A stretch of DNA of 64,000 nt from Morinoia aosen (lineage: Eukaryota; Arthropoda; Malacostraca; Amphipoda; Talitridae): assembly GCA_030386875.1 (NCBI GenBank), contig CM059562.1, positions 65,346,201-65,410,200 on the forward strand, written 5' to 3'. Shown here in pieces: positions 26,566 to 38,839 of the stretch (positions within the stretch are counted from its first letter, which is position 1; every line of letters starts with the position of its first letter). The notes beneath the pieces were generated by a model. That model searched no databases. It worked only from the letters and a program-made list of their open reading frames with translations, and had not been told where the DNA came from. The translations under genes and the position numbers were made by a program.

Positions 26566-27273
26566 ACCGCGAGACCCTACTTAATGGGATACGTGAATGC
26601 AGCGGACGGCATCTTGGAATTCAGTTTCAGTGAACGTGCTCCACTTCGAATGTTTAAATGCAAGGCCGGAAGGGGAGAAATGAATTTCATGTACCAAGGT
26701 CGCGTAAAAATTTCCCAAAGTTCACTGCCGGTGCCATAGTTGATCTGGTCGATTACCTCAGTTATTTTTCTACATAAGATCTAAATGAATTATGGGTAAA
26801 CGACGTCGTGTTTATCACTTTGAAGGGCCAAAAGATTTTAGACATATTACCTCAAAAATATTACTTGACATAATTATGAAACTGGGTTCAATGATACTCA
26901 GTCGTCATGATTTATAACTAACTAGACAACCTACTTCAGTGTTTACAATAATAAATGCTCACTAGATTCAATCATCTCGAGGGTCACTGGTGGAGAATGC
27001 TAATTCTGGACGAAACGGTAATTATTCAAGGCGTCAGCAAGATCATGATTACGAATAAATATATTCTATTGATAATACAAACACACTATGTACACATAGT
27101 TAGGTACGGAGGATTATGAACACGGATATAATTATTAGATGTGTGAAATGAAAATTGTTGTCCATCTAATGCCATTTTCGCCTTTAATTTAAAAACAATT
27201 AGGTGTGGTCGATAATAAATGAAACTCGAATTGTCGGCAATAATCTATGAGACACATGAACAAAACACGATAA

Positions 27274-27279
27274 TTTATT
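27274..27279 (-). terminator. Candidate poly(A) signal of the GPCR gene
   Basis: AATAAA on the minus strand, 42 bases beyond the stop codon of the terminal GPCR exon. AT-rich sequence makes chance matches common, but this is the first canonical hexamer after the stop. Confidence 0.4.
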
Positions 27280-27320
27280 ATTTCCTGAGCATTTGCAAAT
27301 TGTTTTTTTTAAGCTAAAAT

Positions 27321-27794
27321 TTACTTCAACAGCTGTTCTGCGTTTTCTTCTCCTCTGACGTCATTTAGTGATCCATGATCGATTTTAGTGACAGTGTTAC
27401 CATTATTCGTAATAATTTTGTAATCAAAAGGTGTTATTTCATCTGGTCGGTCAGGATCAGTATTAATACTTCGGCCCTTTCCATCGTGACTCATTTCGAT
27501 ATCGTTGAGTTTCACGGTATTTTCAGTAGGGCGTGTCTTGAGTGGCACGTCAGTAACACTGAAGTCGACAGTTTGTATCTTCACGATATCTGGAATGTCG
27601 TCATTGGAATGCCGATGAGTAGGTGTGAACTTTCTGCCTCGCTTTGGTTTATGACAACTGCCACTGCAACATCCGCAGCCAGCCATGCTAGAGGCGCTCG
27701 AGTCGACAGAGAAGGCGCTGGAGTTGCGCTCCAGCACCTTGCGGCGGTGGCGGGGTGTGTCCGCGACCGTCACTTCTATGGGCACCCGGTGATC
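27321..27794 (-). CDS. GPCR terminal exon: long cytoplasmic C-tail
   Basis: The acceptor is ttttttatgccgtgccag|GAT; the exon is 474 nt, phase 0, ending in TAA at 27321-27323. It encodes 157 residues of hydrophilic tail with no membrane segment. Features are a basic start (DTPRHRRKVLERNSS), a serine cluster (SAFSVDSSASS) suitable for kinase/arrestin regulation, a cysteine-rich patch (AGCGCCSGSC) that could be palmitoylated, a basic KPKRGRK stretch, and an acidic/asparagine-rich end. The ORF extends upstream to an ATG at 27836, but that part is intronic. Membership in the GPCR gene rests on strand, phase agreement with the 88-nt exon and tail-like composition. A separate gene is less likely because the ORF starts at a splice acceptor. 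Confidence 0.75.
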   Translation of the reverse strand, partial: DHRVPIEVTVADTPRHRRKVLERNSSAFSVDSSASSMAGCGCCSGSCHKPKRGRKFTPTHRHSNDDIPDIVKIQTVDFSVTDVPLKTRPTENTVKLNDIEMSHDGKGRSINTDPDRPDEITPFDYKIITNNGNTVTKIDHGSLNDVRGEENAEQLLK

Positions 27795-28739
27795 CTGGCA
27801 CGGCATAAAAAAGGCACAACTATTAATTTGAATCATTGTAGTGTAAATTGATTATCAAAAATACGAATGGGTCACGGTTCACGGGACGTAGGATTTTTGA
27901 AGTCATCAGCGCGCTGTTTTTTTTTACTGAAAATTATGAATTATGATTATAGCTTTTGTTTTGAATGAAAATTCTTAAGTTTAATTACAAAAGTTGAGCC
28001 GTTGAGTTTGTAAATTCTTCAAAATACAGTGCGCTATGGGTGACTACGCATTTAGTAAGGTTCGCTAAATGATTCAATATGAACGAATTAATGGTGCAGT
28101 ATATTTTTTTTATAATTTTGTGGTCATTGGAGGCGCACAACGTTCTTTCGACGCATGGTCAAATTTATTATGGGCCCTAGAAATTGCGTAACGACCCTTC
28201 ATTCTAAACACCTAATTTCGTTACCAAGAGAGTGGTTCTGAAAGCGTAAAATCTTGAGCATGTAAAATATATTCCAAATAAACTTTCAAACCTCTCTCTA
28301 ATGTATGAACGTAAATAAAAACTACCGGTGTTCCGCGGAAGTAATTAGGACCAGTACCTGGCTTGACTATTTGGATAGGAAATAAAAAGAACCTGTTTAC
28401 AGTGAAAGCGTTCATATAGCAATACTATGGCTTCAACACTTTTAAATTTTTCTCGCTATTGATGCCTCATGGCAACTTTATGCCACTGAACTGCCCCACA
28501 GTTGAAAGCATGATATTCGTTCTGGGTATTGGGTATGAAATTTGCGTGAAAGTGATATATTCACGAGTATAACCAATGAGGAGGATTCAGTAAGAACATC
28601 AGACTACGAGGCATAAGCTCAGTATCTATTCTTAATGATCACTTAGGTTTTCTGAAAAATGAACTGAGTTTTTATTGCGCTCAGTTATTGCAAAAATTTT
28701 GATATCACATGATCACCGAATTGAAGGTGTGCGAGAATA

Positions 28740-29016
28740 ATATTTTTTTTCGGTAACCGTGTGATTTCAAGATTTATAAACGTCCCCTGGCCACCTTGAT
28801 TGCCAGATTTGTCTGTTCGTGATTTTCTTGTGGGGCTATCTCATGAGTAAAGTATACACGACTCTCCCTAGAACAGTACTGGGTGAGTTAAAACAGAGAA
28901 TTCATGAAGAGATTCTCAGCATCCCAGCTGAGATGCTCCAGTGGTCAAAGAGGAATCTTAACAGCAGATTTCAAGAATGCGTTCTTACAGGAGTAATTGA
29001 AAAATTAAAGCAATAA
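28740..29016 (+). pseudogene. Transposase C-terminal fragment (mariner-type)
   Basis: The plus-strand translation gives GNRVISRFINVPWPP, a stop, LPDLSVRDF, a frameshift, then an intact 60-residue run FLWGYLMSKVY to IPAEMLQWSKRNLNSRFQEC. This matches the end of the catalytic domain and tail of insect IS630/Tc1-type transposases (PDLS-x-CDFFLWGYLKSKVY pattern). The upstream two thirds of the gene are not recognisable. It belongs to a different subfamily from the copy at 13-14 kb and lies in the last GPCR intron in the opposite orientation. Confidence 0.8.
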
Positions 29017-30359
29017 AAAAAATTAAAATTCCATCACTGTTTCTTCATTGCATATTTCAAGGTTTCAATTACCATGAATAGAAAACTTCTCTTCCATCAC
29101 TATTGGCTTTATTGGTTTGTTAAAAAGTTCTCGTTGTTAGTGTCACCCGTTATATAGCACAACAAAATTCCTACTTTACCAGTTCAAATAGATGAAAACT
29201 TGTGACATTTTATGCTACGTTCTAATGAAGTGAGATTCGTGAGCGCCAACATCTCATCGGCGACGTTCGACATCGATCATTTTGCTTGCTTAGGTCAAAG
29301 CCTTTTTATATCACCATCTCCAAATCCTCTCTATACAAGTATTTTACTATAAAAAGGTACCTCAGTATGTCACTTTTTTGTAGCTGCTTTACTGATGCGC
29401 GCTTTTTAGCAGGCATCGGTTTGCATTTTTGAATTCGAGCTTTCCCGAACTATTGCTGGAAAGCCCGATCTAAATTTCAAGCATTTAACTGATTATATCA
29501 ATGACATACGGGAGCATTTTCACATCGACGAAAACACTGCTACACGATAATGAAAGAACTGAAACACACATTCCTACAGATATTCTAAGAAATACAATTT
29601 CTGCACGTTTTCAACGAAAACAGTGAAGAGATTAAGAACACGCAGGATAGAGAAAGCATCACTCACACAATATTGATAACTTGTGATCGGATACTATACT
29701 AAAGTGTACATACAAGCGAGGGAAAGTGTAATATGGTAGAGAGAGTCGAAAGGGTTGATGACAATGAAGGTAATGCTAATGAAATTTTCATACGTTTTAA
29801 ACAATGAAATGAATAATGTACGGTTATACGAAAAATTTCACCTAAGGTTGTTGATTATAGAAAATAACACCCGAGATAAGCGAGGGTCGACTGCATATCG
29901 TCAATTAATTGGAGAGTCCTCTTTCACTCAGAAAATTTGCCATCATAAATTAATATATGTTCACAGCCTCTACGTTCTTGGAACTAGTCGGTGAGTGTTT
30001 ACTGCTGTCTCTGGTTTCGATTGTCATGTTGTAACAGTGTGTAAAGAATGCTGGTGAAATGTCCGGAACAGTCAGCTTTGGAGAACTATAATAATGGAAT
30101 TGCAGTGTCAGTGAACTAGAAGTCTACCGAGAAGGGCGATCTCTTTAGCTTTTGCCGTGATGAATTTGAGTTTTCTTTGTCTGCGTACCATGTCTACTAT
30201 TTTTCAACGAAATTTTACTTCAGAAAAAATGTCTGCTAAATTTATTTCAACGTCCAGCTACTATGTACCTAACAATAGTATCTTATTAACAATTTTAATT
30301 ATCACAGAAGTTTTTCTGACATTCAAATTATCAAAAGCTGTCGCTGAATTTTAAATACG

Positions 30360-30690
30360 TCGTGGGGATGAAAGTTGTCCCAGTGAAAGACCTCCACTTT
30401 CATTGGCGTCTAAAACCGCAAAATGTTTCGCGACAAAACGAATTCTCATCCGGATTTTGGGCAGCTGCTGGCTACCTGGATGTGCGGCTGCGCCAGTAAG
30501 CTTTGTTTGCCGAATGCTGCTTATATCTCGGGGATGTAGAAGGCATTGGTCAGATTTCCGGGAGCTCACTGAGCTTTCGGGTACGCGTCTCGACGCCGTG
30601 AACATAGCACTTCGAGGGCTCCGCTAGAGCGATGTCATCTTCGTAAATGTTGCGATGACGTGCTGTCGAGGGTTGCGTTATGCAGTGATT
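30360..30690. other. GC-rich island of unknown nature
   Basis: About 300 bp are visibly richer in G+C and CpG than the AT-rich intron around them, with open frames on both strands (30403-30627 plus, 30351-30605 minus). No domain, splice pair or terminal repeat was recognised. It could be an exon of an unknown gene, a fragment of a foreign or mobile sequence, or a regulatory element. Confidence 0.4.
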
Positions 30691-32036
30691 TTTGGGGCAC
30701 TGTTTTTTTAGTCACAGTTTGACACGATTTAACCATTGTATACTCACACATTTTTTTGAAAATAAGGTAGTCAGAACTATTGAACAGACGCTGTTATTTT
30801 TCAATTATAATTGAAAATGCGTTAGATCTCAAACATTGCTACACGTATTTTCTTGTTTACAACGTTACACGCAGAAGTGAATGTTATACCTCCCCTCGAT
30901 AACCAAACTTAAATGTAACTGGGTGAACTTTGCTTTGACAATGAATAATGTTTTGATCAGTAACTTCGTTTTGGCACTATTTCATATATTCTTATGCCTA
31001 TGTATGCCACACCTTGTGCCATAGATATTTCCATTAAATGTAGCGTTCTTAACATCACCCCTAGTGGAGAACACTAAAAATATTTTTATGTTTCAATTAA
31101 TGTTAAATTTTATGAACACAACGTAAGAATGACTTGATTTATGAGATTTTTCACTCTAAGTGCAAAGCACTATCCAGAGATGACATTCGATTTTGATGGT
31201 ATACATGTGACATGAATGTTAAGTGTTCGAATAAAGGCTCATGAGATCCTGTTGTCAGAATGACACACTTGACTTTCCTTTCGATTTTGCTGCCCTCGTT
31301 GATTTTTCAGTACTTTAAAATAGTACATCATGTACTGAAATTATTGTTTTTATTTCAGTTTTGAAATGGATGGGATAGAATTTAACAGGAAAATTGTGTA
31401 GAAACATTGGATAACGTTATTGCGAACCAAGAAAATACCTTGGTATCACAATTAGCAAATATTAGCGAGTATCCTGTTGTACACTTACTGAAATATAACT
31501 TCCACTGCATTACTCATAATAATTCGATTATTCATGCATACCATTTTTGAACTGCTTAAGGTGCATAATGAAAGATGATAGAAGTGTGAAATACAAAATT
31601 GAATTCGGATTGTTCCAATAATTCGAGGAAGGAGCATTCAGAGTTTTTAAATTAGCCGTGCTAAAAAAGCAACTACGCTCATATATAAAGAAAATATATT
31701 TCAGTTAGAGATGGATAGCAAAGCTAAAATCAAATAAAGCAGTGGAAAATTCGTAAATAATTTTTAACGCTTGTATGCTTTATATTCGTAAAGAACAAAA
31801 TGTGATTACTTCGAAAGGTCTAGAAAAATGAAAAATTTCTTGAATCCCACACTAAAATCACGGAAACCCATCTTAGGTGATATTCCGTGAAATTCCAAAC
31901 TATAACGCTCAGTAGAAAGCAAATCATGCAAGATCAAAACCTGAACGTAATTGTTTGCGAAACCATATAGCAAATAAATCTTTAGAACAGTGCAAGCGGT
32001 AGAGTGAAGTTATAAGCTAGAGAATTACAAACTCAC

Positions 32037-32124
32037 GTTGTGAACAAGGAGCAACTCTTGTGGTGTTCCGTGGTGGTTAGTCGACCTCACAGAGCCGTTA
32101 ATGTTGCCTGACCGCAGTACCACT
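32037..32124 (-). CDS. GPCR exon: short C-tail exon (88 nt)
   Basis: This small exon was found from its splice sites and phase. The acceptor is ttttacattgccag|AGTGG and the donor CACAAC|gtgagt. Only one frame is open across it, entering in phase 2 and leaving in phase 0. That is exactly what is needed between the TM7 exon (about 14.7 kb upstream) and the terminal exon (4.2 kb downstream). It encodes 29 residues after the shared codon, starting VVLRSGNINGSVRSTNHHG and ending ELLLVHN. The tail is hydrophilic and rich in S, N, T and H, as expected for a receptor C-terminus. There is no homology evidence beyond the splice fit. Confidence 0.68.
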
Positions 32125-34874
32125 CTGGCAATGTAAAATTTCCAGTAAGAATATTTAATGTGTGTAAATAGGATGAAGAAGTTACCATTCCCACAGTCGT
32201 TTCTCTCACAGACTCTGAGACTAATTTAATAAAATATTATTACTTGCATGTAGCTCAACTTCTCAGTCGAAATGAGGGGCGTGAGTATGTCGGGCAAATG
32301 CCTTGCGACGCCCTGTTAAATAGATCCGACTTGTGGAATGGCAGTGGGAATTCAAGCCACAAAAAAAATTACGTTTTAATACGTGAAACCAGCGTTTCAT
32401 TTTCAAATTTCAGTTCGGAGATGTTGCTCAAGGAATTTTAAATGGAAATGAGTGTTTATCATGTTTTCGATCATCACATTGACGCTGGCTAATAATTAGA
32501 AGCATGAAAAAGAATGCAAATAGAGTTTTACATATTAAACAGTAGATGAGCAAGCTCTGTTTCCGAGCAACCAGTTGGCATTTGAAACACAAGATAAAAA
32601 AAATCGCTGGAATTGAACACGGAAAAAATCCTGTATTGGTTTTGTTTCAAAACAAACACAGCCGAAGTTAATTACCTCTAAAATGATACAAGTGAAACAT
32701 TTTAGAACTAGTTGAAGCTCCTGAGATTAATGGGCTAAATAATGAAATCCTTGTTGAAATTCAAATAATGGAACTTCTTATCAATGTTAGCATGAGAATA
32801 ACTGAAAAAACACGAAAAATGATACTTATACTACAACAAACATAATTTTATTAAGAAAAAGAGGAATTATCTTATGAATTCTGTTTTTTTTTCAAATCGA
32901 TAGTTTTCACAGCCCATTTATTCCTAGCGTATATCGGAACCATGCATTTGCTCATTGTAAGCTCCGTGACATGTTTTGCTGTCATTTTTGGGCCAAGGAT
33001 GACGCACGTTTATTGCTGTATGTTGAACTAAATTTATTTTAACGTCCATTCCGAATTATTTTTCCCGCCATTTTGGTTGGTAAATAGCATTCCAACAATA
33101 TATTTCAAATACTGAAGCATCGAAGATTTTGATTTGCATATTAATTTTCATTTGACGGCGTCAAATTTAACGGAAACACATTCAATAGGTTACTCAAAGA
33201 TACAATTTCATTCAAAGTCAATATTTCCCGAGTTATTTACAGTCACCTTCAAAGTTGTGGTTGAATTAAAACCAGGGGAAGTGATTACTTTGAGGTATAA
33301 CCATATATTATCGCGTCCCAATATGTTTGGAATTCAATTTCTTTCCTTCATATGCGTATCATTGGTAGGTGTAGGCACATAATCAGCGTCAGGGGCTAAA
33401 AAACGATTACTGCCAGTTCTTTAAAATAAGCAGTTTATTATATTTTAACTTGCATAGTCACTTCTTTTTCAATTATTTTAATAATTAATCAACCTGAGTC
33501 AAATGACTAGGGGAATAGTCTAGTCAAGAGGGGAAGTTGCTGACAGGATTTTTATGTTATGGTTCTTCAAAGGTAGAAATACTCAGATTCTAATGCATCT
33601 GTTCAAATTGTCTATTTCGCCACCTACTCTTAAAGTGAAGAGAAGTCTCAGCTCGATTTTTAATTTGATCTAGACTAATTAGTATATGACCTAAAATTTT
33701 CAGTAAGTTGTGAAGCCAATAAAGCGCAGTCATCTGTCACTTCTTCTTACGTGAAAAGAGAAGTAGATTTGACAACATATCCACAGTTCTATGGGTTCTT
33801 AAAGTTAGCGATAGGTTGCTATGATCAATCTTGCACTGCCTACGGGTCTAGATTGGGCCGTAAGAACAAGGCGTCCTTGTAAAAAATCTCGTAACGGATA
33901 CAAAGCATGTCGTTCAGGTCGCTTGAGTGGTTCATTAGGCAGAGATCGATGCGAAATTAGGGAGAAAAGTTTTTCGGAGTTTCTTTTCCCCCTCACAATT
34001 TGGGTGATTGCGAAGGAATGATGAAGGAAACCGTATCGACAAATCTTAGTTCGATGTACACAGGGGGCTATGCAAATGAATAAGTTCAAGTTAATAGGTA
34101 TTTTATACTTCGAGAAAGCATGAATTTTGTACGACTATACCCTCTAAACTATAATCACCTTAGCCTTCAAATTTAATTCTGATGGTCAGGCTAAAACAGA
34201 ATATTCAATTAAAATATTTCATACTATTTCTGATTGTGCGCTACCGTACGCGACTCGCAAATATTCTGATGTTGGGAGCTGCAAGTACTGCAGACATGGA
34301 TTTTGGCTTTTCATCGTCTTATAAAGTGACGAATATAAGGTCTAGAATTACCAGTGGTAACGCACTGGCTCACTCTAGTAGTAAGAATTATTTAAATTAA
34401 GTACTAGAAATTGACTTCATGAGTTTGCACAGCAATAAAATATCATGAGCTGCTATGTTCGACTAAAAGAAAGTTAGGATCTTTTCGGCCGTAAGTTCTG
34501 CACGACCATTAAAAGGCCAAAAATTCGGGGATGTCCACAGGATTTACATCGTCGTAGCCTCAACAAAACAAAAGTTCTTCTGCCAACTGCTCTTGGTTAC
34601 ATTCTGCTTTCAGGTAGGAAAAATACGAGCTTGATGATTTTGGCCAGAAATAACACCGTGAAGCGTGTCTAAGTCGATTGAGGAACTTCCGTTTTCGGCC
34701 GTGCCTTGCCATCGACTTGAACATTTCTTTAAATTTTGGTCCATTATGCAATCTTGACCATTGAACGTCCCAGTCAAATCAACCTTAACGGCATAAATTC
34801 ATTGACTATGCTATTTTTTGAATCTCTATTACCTTTAACTTAGGGTACATTGTATGATTAGATAAGTTTAAGCC

Positions 34875-35215
34875 TCAATATCTACAACAAAGGACTTTCA
34901 AAGAGAACAAGGAGGAAAGCAAAATTTGGTATCAAGTTAAAAGAAACGGGAATCTATGCACTAGGTGTTTTCTCAAAAACGTTCCCCTGCGCATATAAGC
35001 AGCAAGTGAAGAAGTGAGTTTATATAACAATATATAGTAGAAAAGAAAGTGGTTGGTCCTGAAAAAAGGACAAGAGCAAAACTGAAAGATGATCCATAAA
35101 AAGTGAAAAATATAAATTATATTTCAGCAAAAGGTAGGTCTACCTAACCTTCAGCTCGGGACCTCACAAAATCCCTGTAGGACTAGGAACTGTGTGTGTT
35201 GTTTTACCGCTCTAT
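34875..35215 (-). mobile_element. SINE-like retroposon, copy B (diverged)
   Basis: Shares with copy A an internal GGTCCTGAAAAAAGGACA-type segment, and shares with both other copies the segment CTACCTAACCTTCAGCTCGG followed by GACCTCACAAAATCCCTG. The head region beyond 35180 has diverged and no target duplication was found, so this is the oldest of the three. Ends are approximate. Confidence 0.7.
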
Positions 35216-35960
35216 AGGGTTCATTTTCCAATTTTGAAGGATTATTGAAAAGATTTTAGACACAATGAATCAATATTTTTCCTGTATCTTTGCCTCATAA
35301 GTTCTGTGTTTTGCTCAATTAATAAATAATTCTATAGTGAAATATTTTTTCGTTTAAAATTGCGGAAATCACTCTAGAGAATGGAAAGCAAACCCTCAGC
35401 TCAGCTTGGAAAAAGTATGAAGTAGTATCAATTTATATTTTCGTTTGCTATTGTTGGGAACGGTGATCTTTGACCTAGCTTATGTACTAAAATATTGAAG
35501 CTGGAACGTTCCCCAGCCCGATCTGTACTTTTACGTAGTCCATAATACAGTCTCATGGAGACTCGTCCCTGCGAGTGTTTTCTGAAGCTCCTGAGATAAC
35601 TGAACGTCTGCACTTACGTGGTACTCCTAGCGCAATCTGTCGGGAGTATCTTTGCTTTTACAGTAACCAAAAACTCACTGGGCATAGTGTGCTTTCAAAC
35701 AGAGAGCGCAGATAGATATCGGTGTTCACCACATCTGGAGCTATAAAAATTATTCAGAAAACGAAAAACTGCTAGAAAAATCATTTCACTGAACTCTCTT
35801 ACCCAATATTTGCAACTATTTCCCCACTATTTAAAAAAATACAGCCCCTAATCTGTCATTCAAAATTAGGAATGGCGGATTTTTGTATATTAGGAAGAGC
35901 TTCGGTACTCCATCGGTAGCTCGCTTTGACTTATGTAGCGGTAAACCAACGATAGTCCAG
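35216..35960 (+). repeat. Unclassified dispersed repeat, copy 1
   Basis: The first part (35216-35500) is similar in direct orientation to 37312-37606, with shared blocks TTCATTTTCCAAT, CTCAGCTCAG and TTTTTGACCTA-like sequence. The later part (35530-35960) is the reverse complement of 38840-39310, including CACATCTGGAGCTA and GAAGAGCTTC. It has no ORF of note. It may be an old retroelement or a segmental duplication. Confidence 0.65.
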
Positions 35961-37311
35961 TGACTTGACATCGCTTTTAATCAAGTTGAGTCCAATGTGA
36001 CACTGTAGATTTCAAACAAGATTTTTAACAAAAATCCCCCTAATATTACTACCAGTTTGTGCTGGCAAAAGTACATTGAACAGCTTCTTGTAAGATATGT
36101 TTTGCGAAGGATTAGCATCTACGTAAAAACTGAATAGAAAAGTTATCGATCGAAGTTACTGTATATGTGTGGTCGAAACACAAACGATTATTTTCCTTGG
36201 AGCCGTTGACCTCGTGAAACTTCCATCACTTCCGATTAGGTGCATTTGTCGACGCACAAGTTTCCGTTGCAATAACGTCTAATTTATTTATCTTCTCGAT
36301 ACAACAGTTCAATAATTACCAATTAAGTAGGCAAAGTGCATGTAAAAAAATACATCAACTTGTAATTCGTGTTTTACCTAATTTTTTTTACCCGTTGTAT
36401 GCGGTTTTGAACATCTTAATCACCTATACATGGATCCAGTGTACATTTATTTTATCGTGTTGTGTGCATTTTTAGAGATAGGAAATCATTTGAATTTCGA
36501 ATATGACCTACGATGTTTCTGCGCATTTTTGCAGCTAGTAATGCTTTGAATACATGGCCTTCAAAAAAGTTTGTGCTCACCGCATCGTATCACTCAGAAA
36601 ATGCTGAACTAAAAATAACATTTTTTATTCGCCTTGTGCATACAGATAACGGGACTATAAGGTTTTGCGCTTTTCGTTTTAATTTTACCTTACTTATACA
36701 CAACTCACCCATTTTGCCGCTCGAGGTGCTACTAATTTTCAAGTACTATAAATCTGTTTGCCCATTTTTTCTTGTTATTTTGCTTGTGCTAACCTTCTGT
36801 CTCTGACGTCATACTTACATTCTTTATAACATGATTTGTTTTTGCCAGCCATGGCGGACCGTACCTATAACGCTCCTGCCAATGTTAGAAATTCTCTCAA
36901 CAACTGAGCAGGAACCCCAAACTACTGTACTCGATTACATATCGGCCATCTCGTTTTTCTTCGTAATTTTCTGATTTTCGTCAAAACTCTCACTAAACAG
37001 TTCTTGAATGGTATAGAAAATAATATTAATGCCAAAGATTCATGGAAAACATACTGCATTAATATAAAAGGGCAGAATCAATGGAGAATAGTTTTATGTA
37101 TTTTATAGTATTCATTGAGGTTTAAGTGTTTCCTGAAGTCCTGAAATATTATTAGAGTTGATCACGTTTGGGATTTTTTATACGTTTTTAAGATTACATG
37201 AAAGCATGCATAAGTCATTTTCAAAATAACAATTTACAGTTTTGTTAAAATTCGTCCTTTCTTCCGTACCTAAAAGTGTGCCGCTGATCCTTTCTATCGT
37301 TCTCATTTGAT

Positions 37312-37606
37312 ATTGGGTTCATTTTCCAATATATAAAAGATTATTGATAAAATTTGGAGCACTGTGAATCCAAATTTTTCCTATTTTGATCTTCTTTGCT
37401 TCTTGAGCTCTGTGCTTTACTCTGTTATTAATTAATTTTATTCCCGAGTATAATTGTACATTTGAAAGTGCGTAAGTTATTCTCGAAAATGACAAGGAAG
37501 CTCTCAGCTCAGATTGAGGAAAGGATCATACCGAACGATTTTAATTTTCAATGTTTTTAGTCGGAAACGATAATTTTTGACCTATCTGTCTGTATTAAAA
37601 TATTGT
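37312..37606 (+). repeat. Unclassified dispersed repeat, copy 2 (partial)
   Basis: A direct partial copy of the first 290 bp of the repeat at 35216. Matches include GGTTCATTTTCCAAT, AGATTATTGA-AAAATTT and CTCAGCTCAG. Divergence is substantial, with several small indels. Confidence 0.65.
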
Positions 37607-38067
37607 CGTTATGAGCGTTCAGCTACATAAAATAAAATGGTTAACTATGAATGTAGATGGACTTCATAGAAGTTATATACGGATGTGTAGTTCAGATAAT
37701 TGTTTTTATGTTCTAGATTTTCGTCAGACAATGAATTTTATTTGCGTGTTATCTTCCAAAAGTGTTCAGTAAACGACGATAAACCTATTTTGGGATACTA
37801 TTTGCCTTTGCTGGAGCTAGCAATGATGGTCAAATAAATTTTCTGTGTTTTACATTTTTATATGAGATATTTGAGAAGAATTATTTACTGAAGAGATTGT
37901 ATTGAACACACATTTACTATACAGAATTACCGCCTGAAGAAATGCGAAGAAACATCAAAGGTTACATGTGAAATAATATGTAAATGATTTCCCATCACAA
38001 AACCTTGCGATATTTTCTCTCATCAAAGTAACAGCAAACACTAACAATTGCATGAACATTAAAAATG

Positions 38068-38354
38068 CACACAGCCACACGCTGGACTACACGTACACTG
38101 GGTGTATGAACACAGCCACACGCTGGACTACACGTACACTGGGTGTATGCACACAGCCACACGCTGGACTACATGTACACTGGGTGTATGCACACAGCCA
38201 CACGCTGGACTACATGTGCACTGGGTGTATGCACTCAGCCACACGCTGGACTACACGTACACTGAACGTATGCACACAGCAACACGCTGGACTACACGTA
38301 CACTGGTTGTACGCACACAGCTACAAGCTGGACTACACGTACACTGGGTGTATG
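38068..38354. repeat. 41-bp minisatellite, 7 units
   Basis: Seven head-to-tail 41-bp units with CACGCTGGACTACACGTACA as the core and ACTGGGTGTATG between. The first three units are almost identical; the last three carry substitutions. Because 41 is not a multiple of three, the repeat cycles through all frames and gives overlapping artefact ORFs of about 105 codons. Confidence 0.95.
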
Positions 38355-38839
38355 CATACAGTAAATATTTGAGATGCTCAAAACCGCATACATGTAACTG
38401 GTGTAGTAAAATTACGTAAACACGAATTAAAAGTTAGTTTTTCCAACGTTTACTTAATTTGTTATGGTTCTACTTTTTCTTCGAGTTGGTGAATTATGTA
38501 GGTCTTCATGCAATGGAAACTTGGACACCAACAAATGCACTCAATTCGATGTGAATAATTGAGGAAATTTCAAAAAGGGGAAGGGCATCAGGTAGAATAA
38601 CCGTTTGTACTTCGAGCATACATCTAACTTCGATCGATGACTTTCCTATTCAATATTTTTCGTAAATATAAAAGCTTTGCTAAACATATTTCACAGGAAG
38701 TTTTTACAGTGAACCTATGAAAGCTCAAGCTGCTTGTAGTTCTGCTGGAATTTTTGTACCAGATCTTATTCGGAATCTATATTGTCGCGCCGAACTCAAC
38801 TTAATAAGAAGTGACGATAAGTCACATGACCAACGTTAT

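Larger units (their letters stand above)
24947..27273. other. 3' flank of the GPCR gene, no gene seen
   Basis: Holds two short tandem duplications (26.3 and 26.5 kb) and no ORF worth noting. Confidence 0.55.
27795..32036. other. GPCR intron (last)
   Basis: A 4.2-kb intron between the 88-nt exon and the terminal exon. It contains the transposase fragment at 28.7 kb and the GC-rich island at 30.4 kb. Confidence 0.65.

Noticed and set aside
27375-27851. Plus-strand 158-codon ORF opposite the C-terminal receptor exon
   Set aside because: No motif. It is antisense to the minus-strand frame that begins at a good acceptor and fits the receptor phase.
38052-38419. Two overlapping 105-codon ORFs with repeated DYTYTGCM-like peptides
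   Set aside because: The 41-bp unit shifts frame at each repeat, so the same peptide appears in two frames. This is typical of a non-coding minisatellite.
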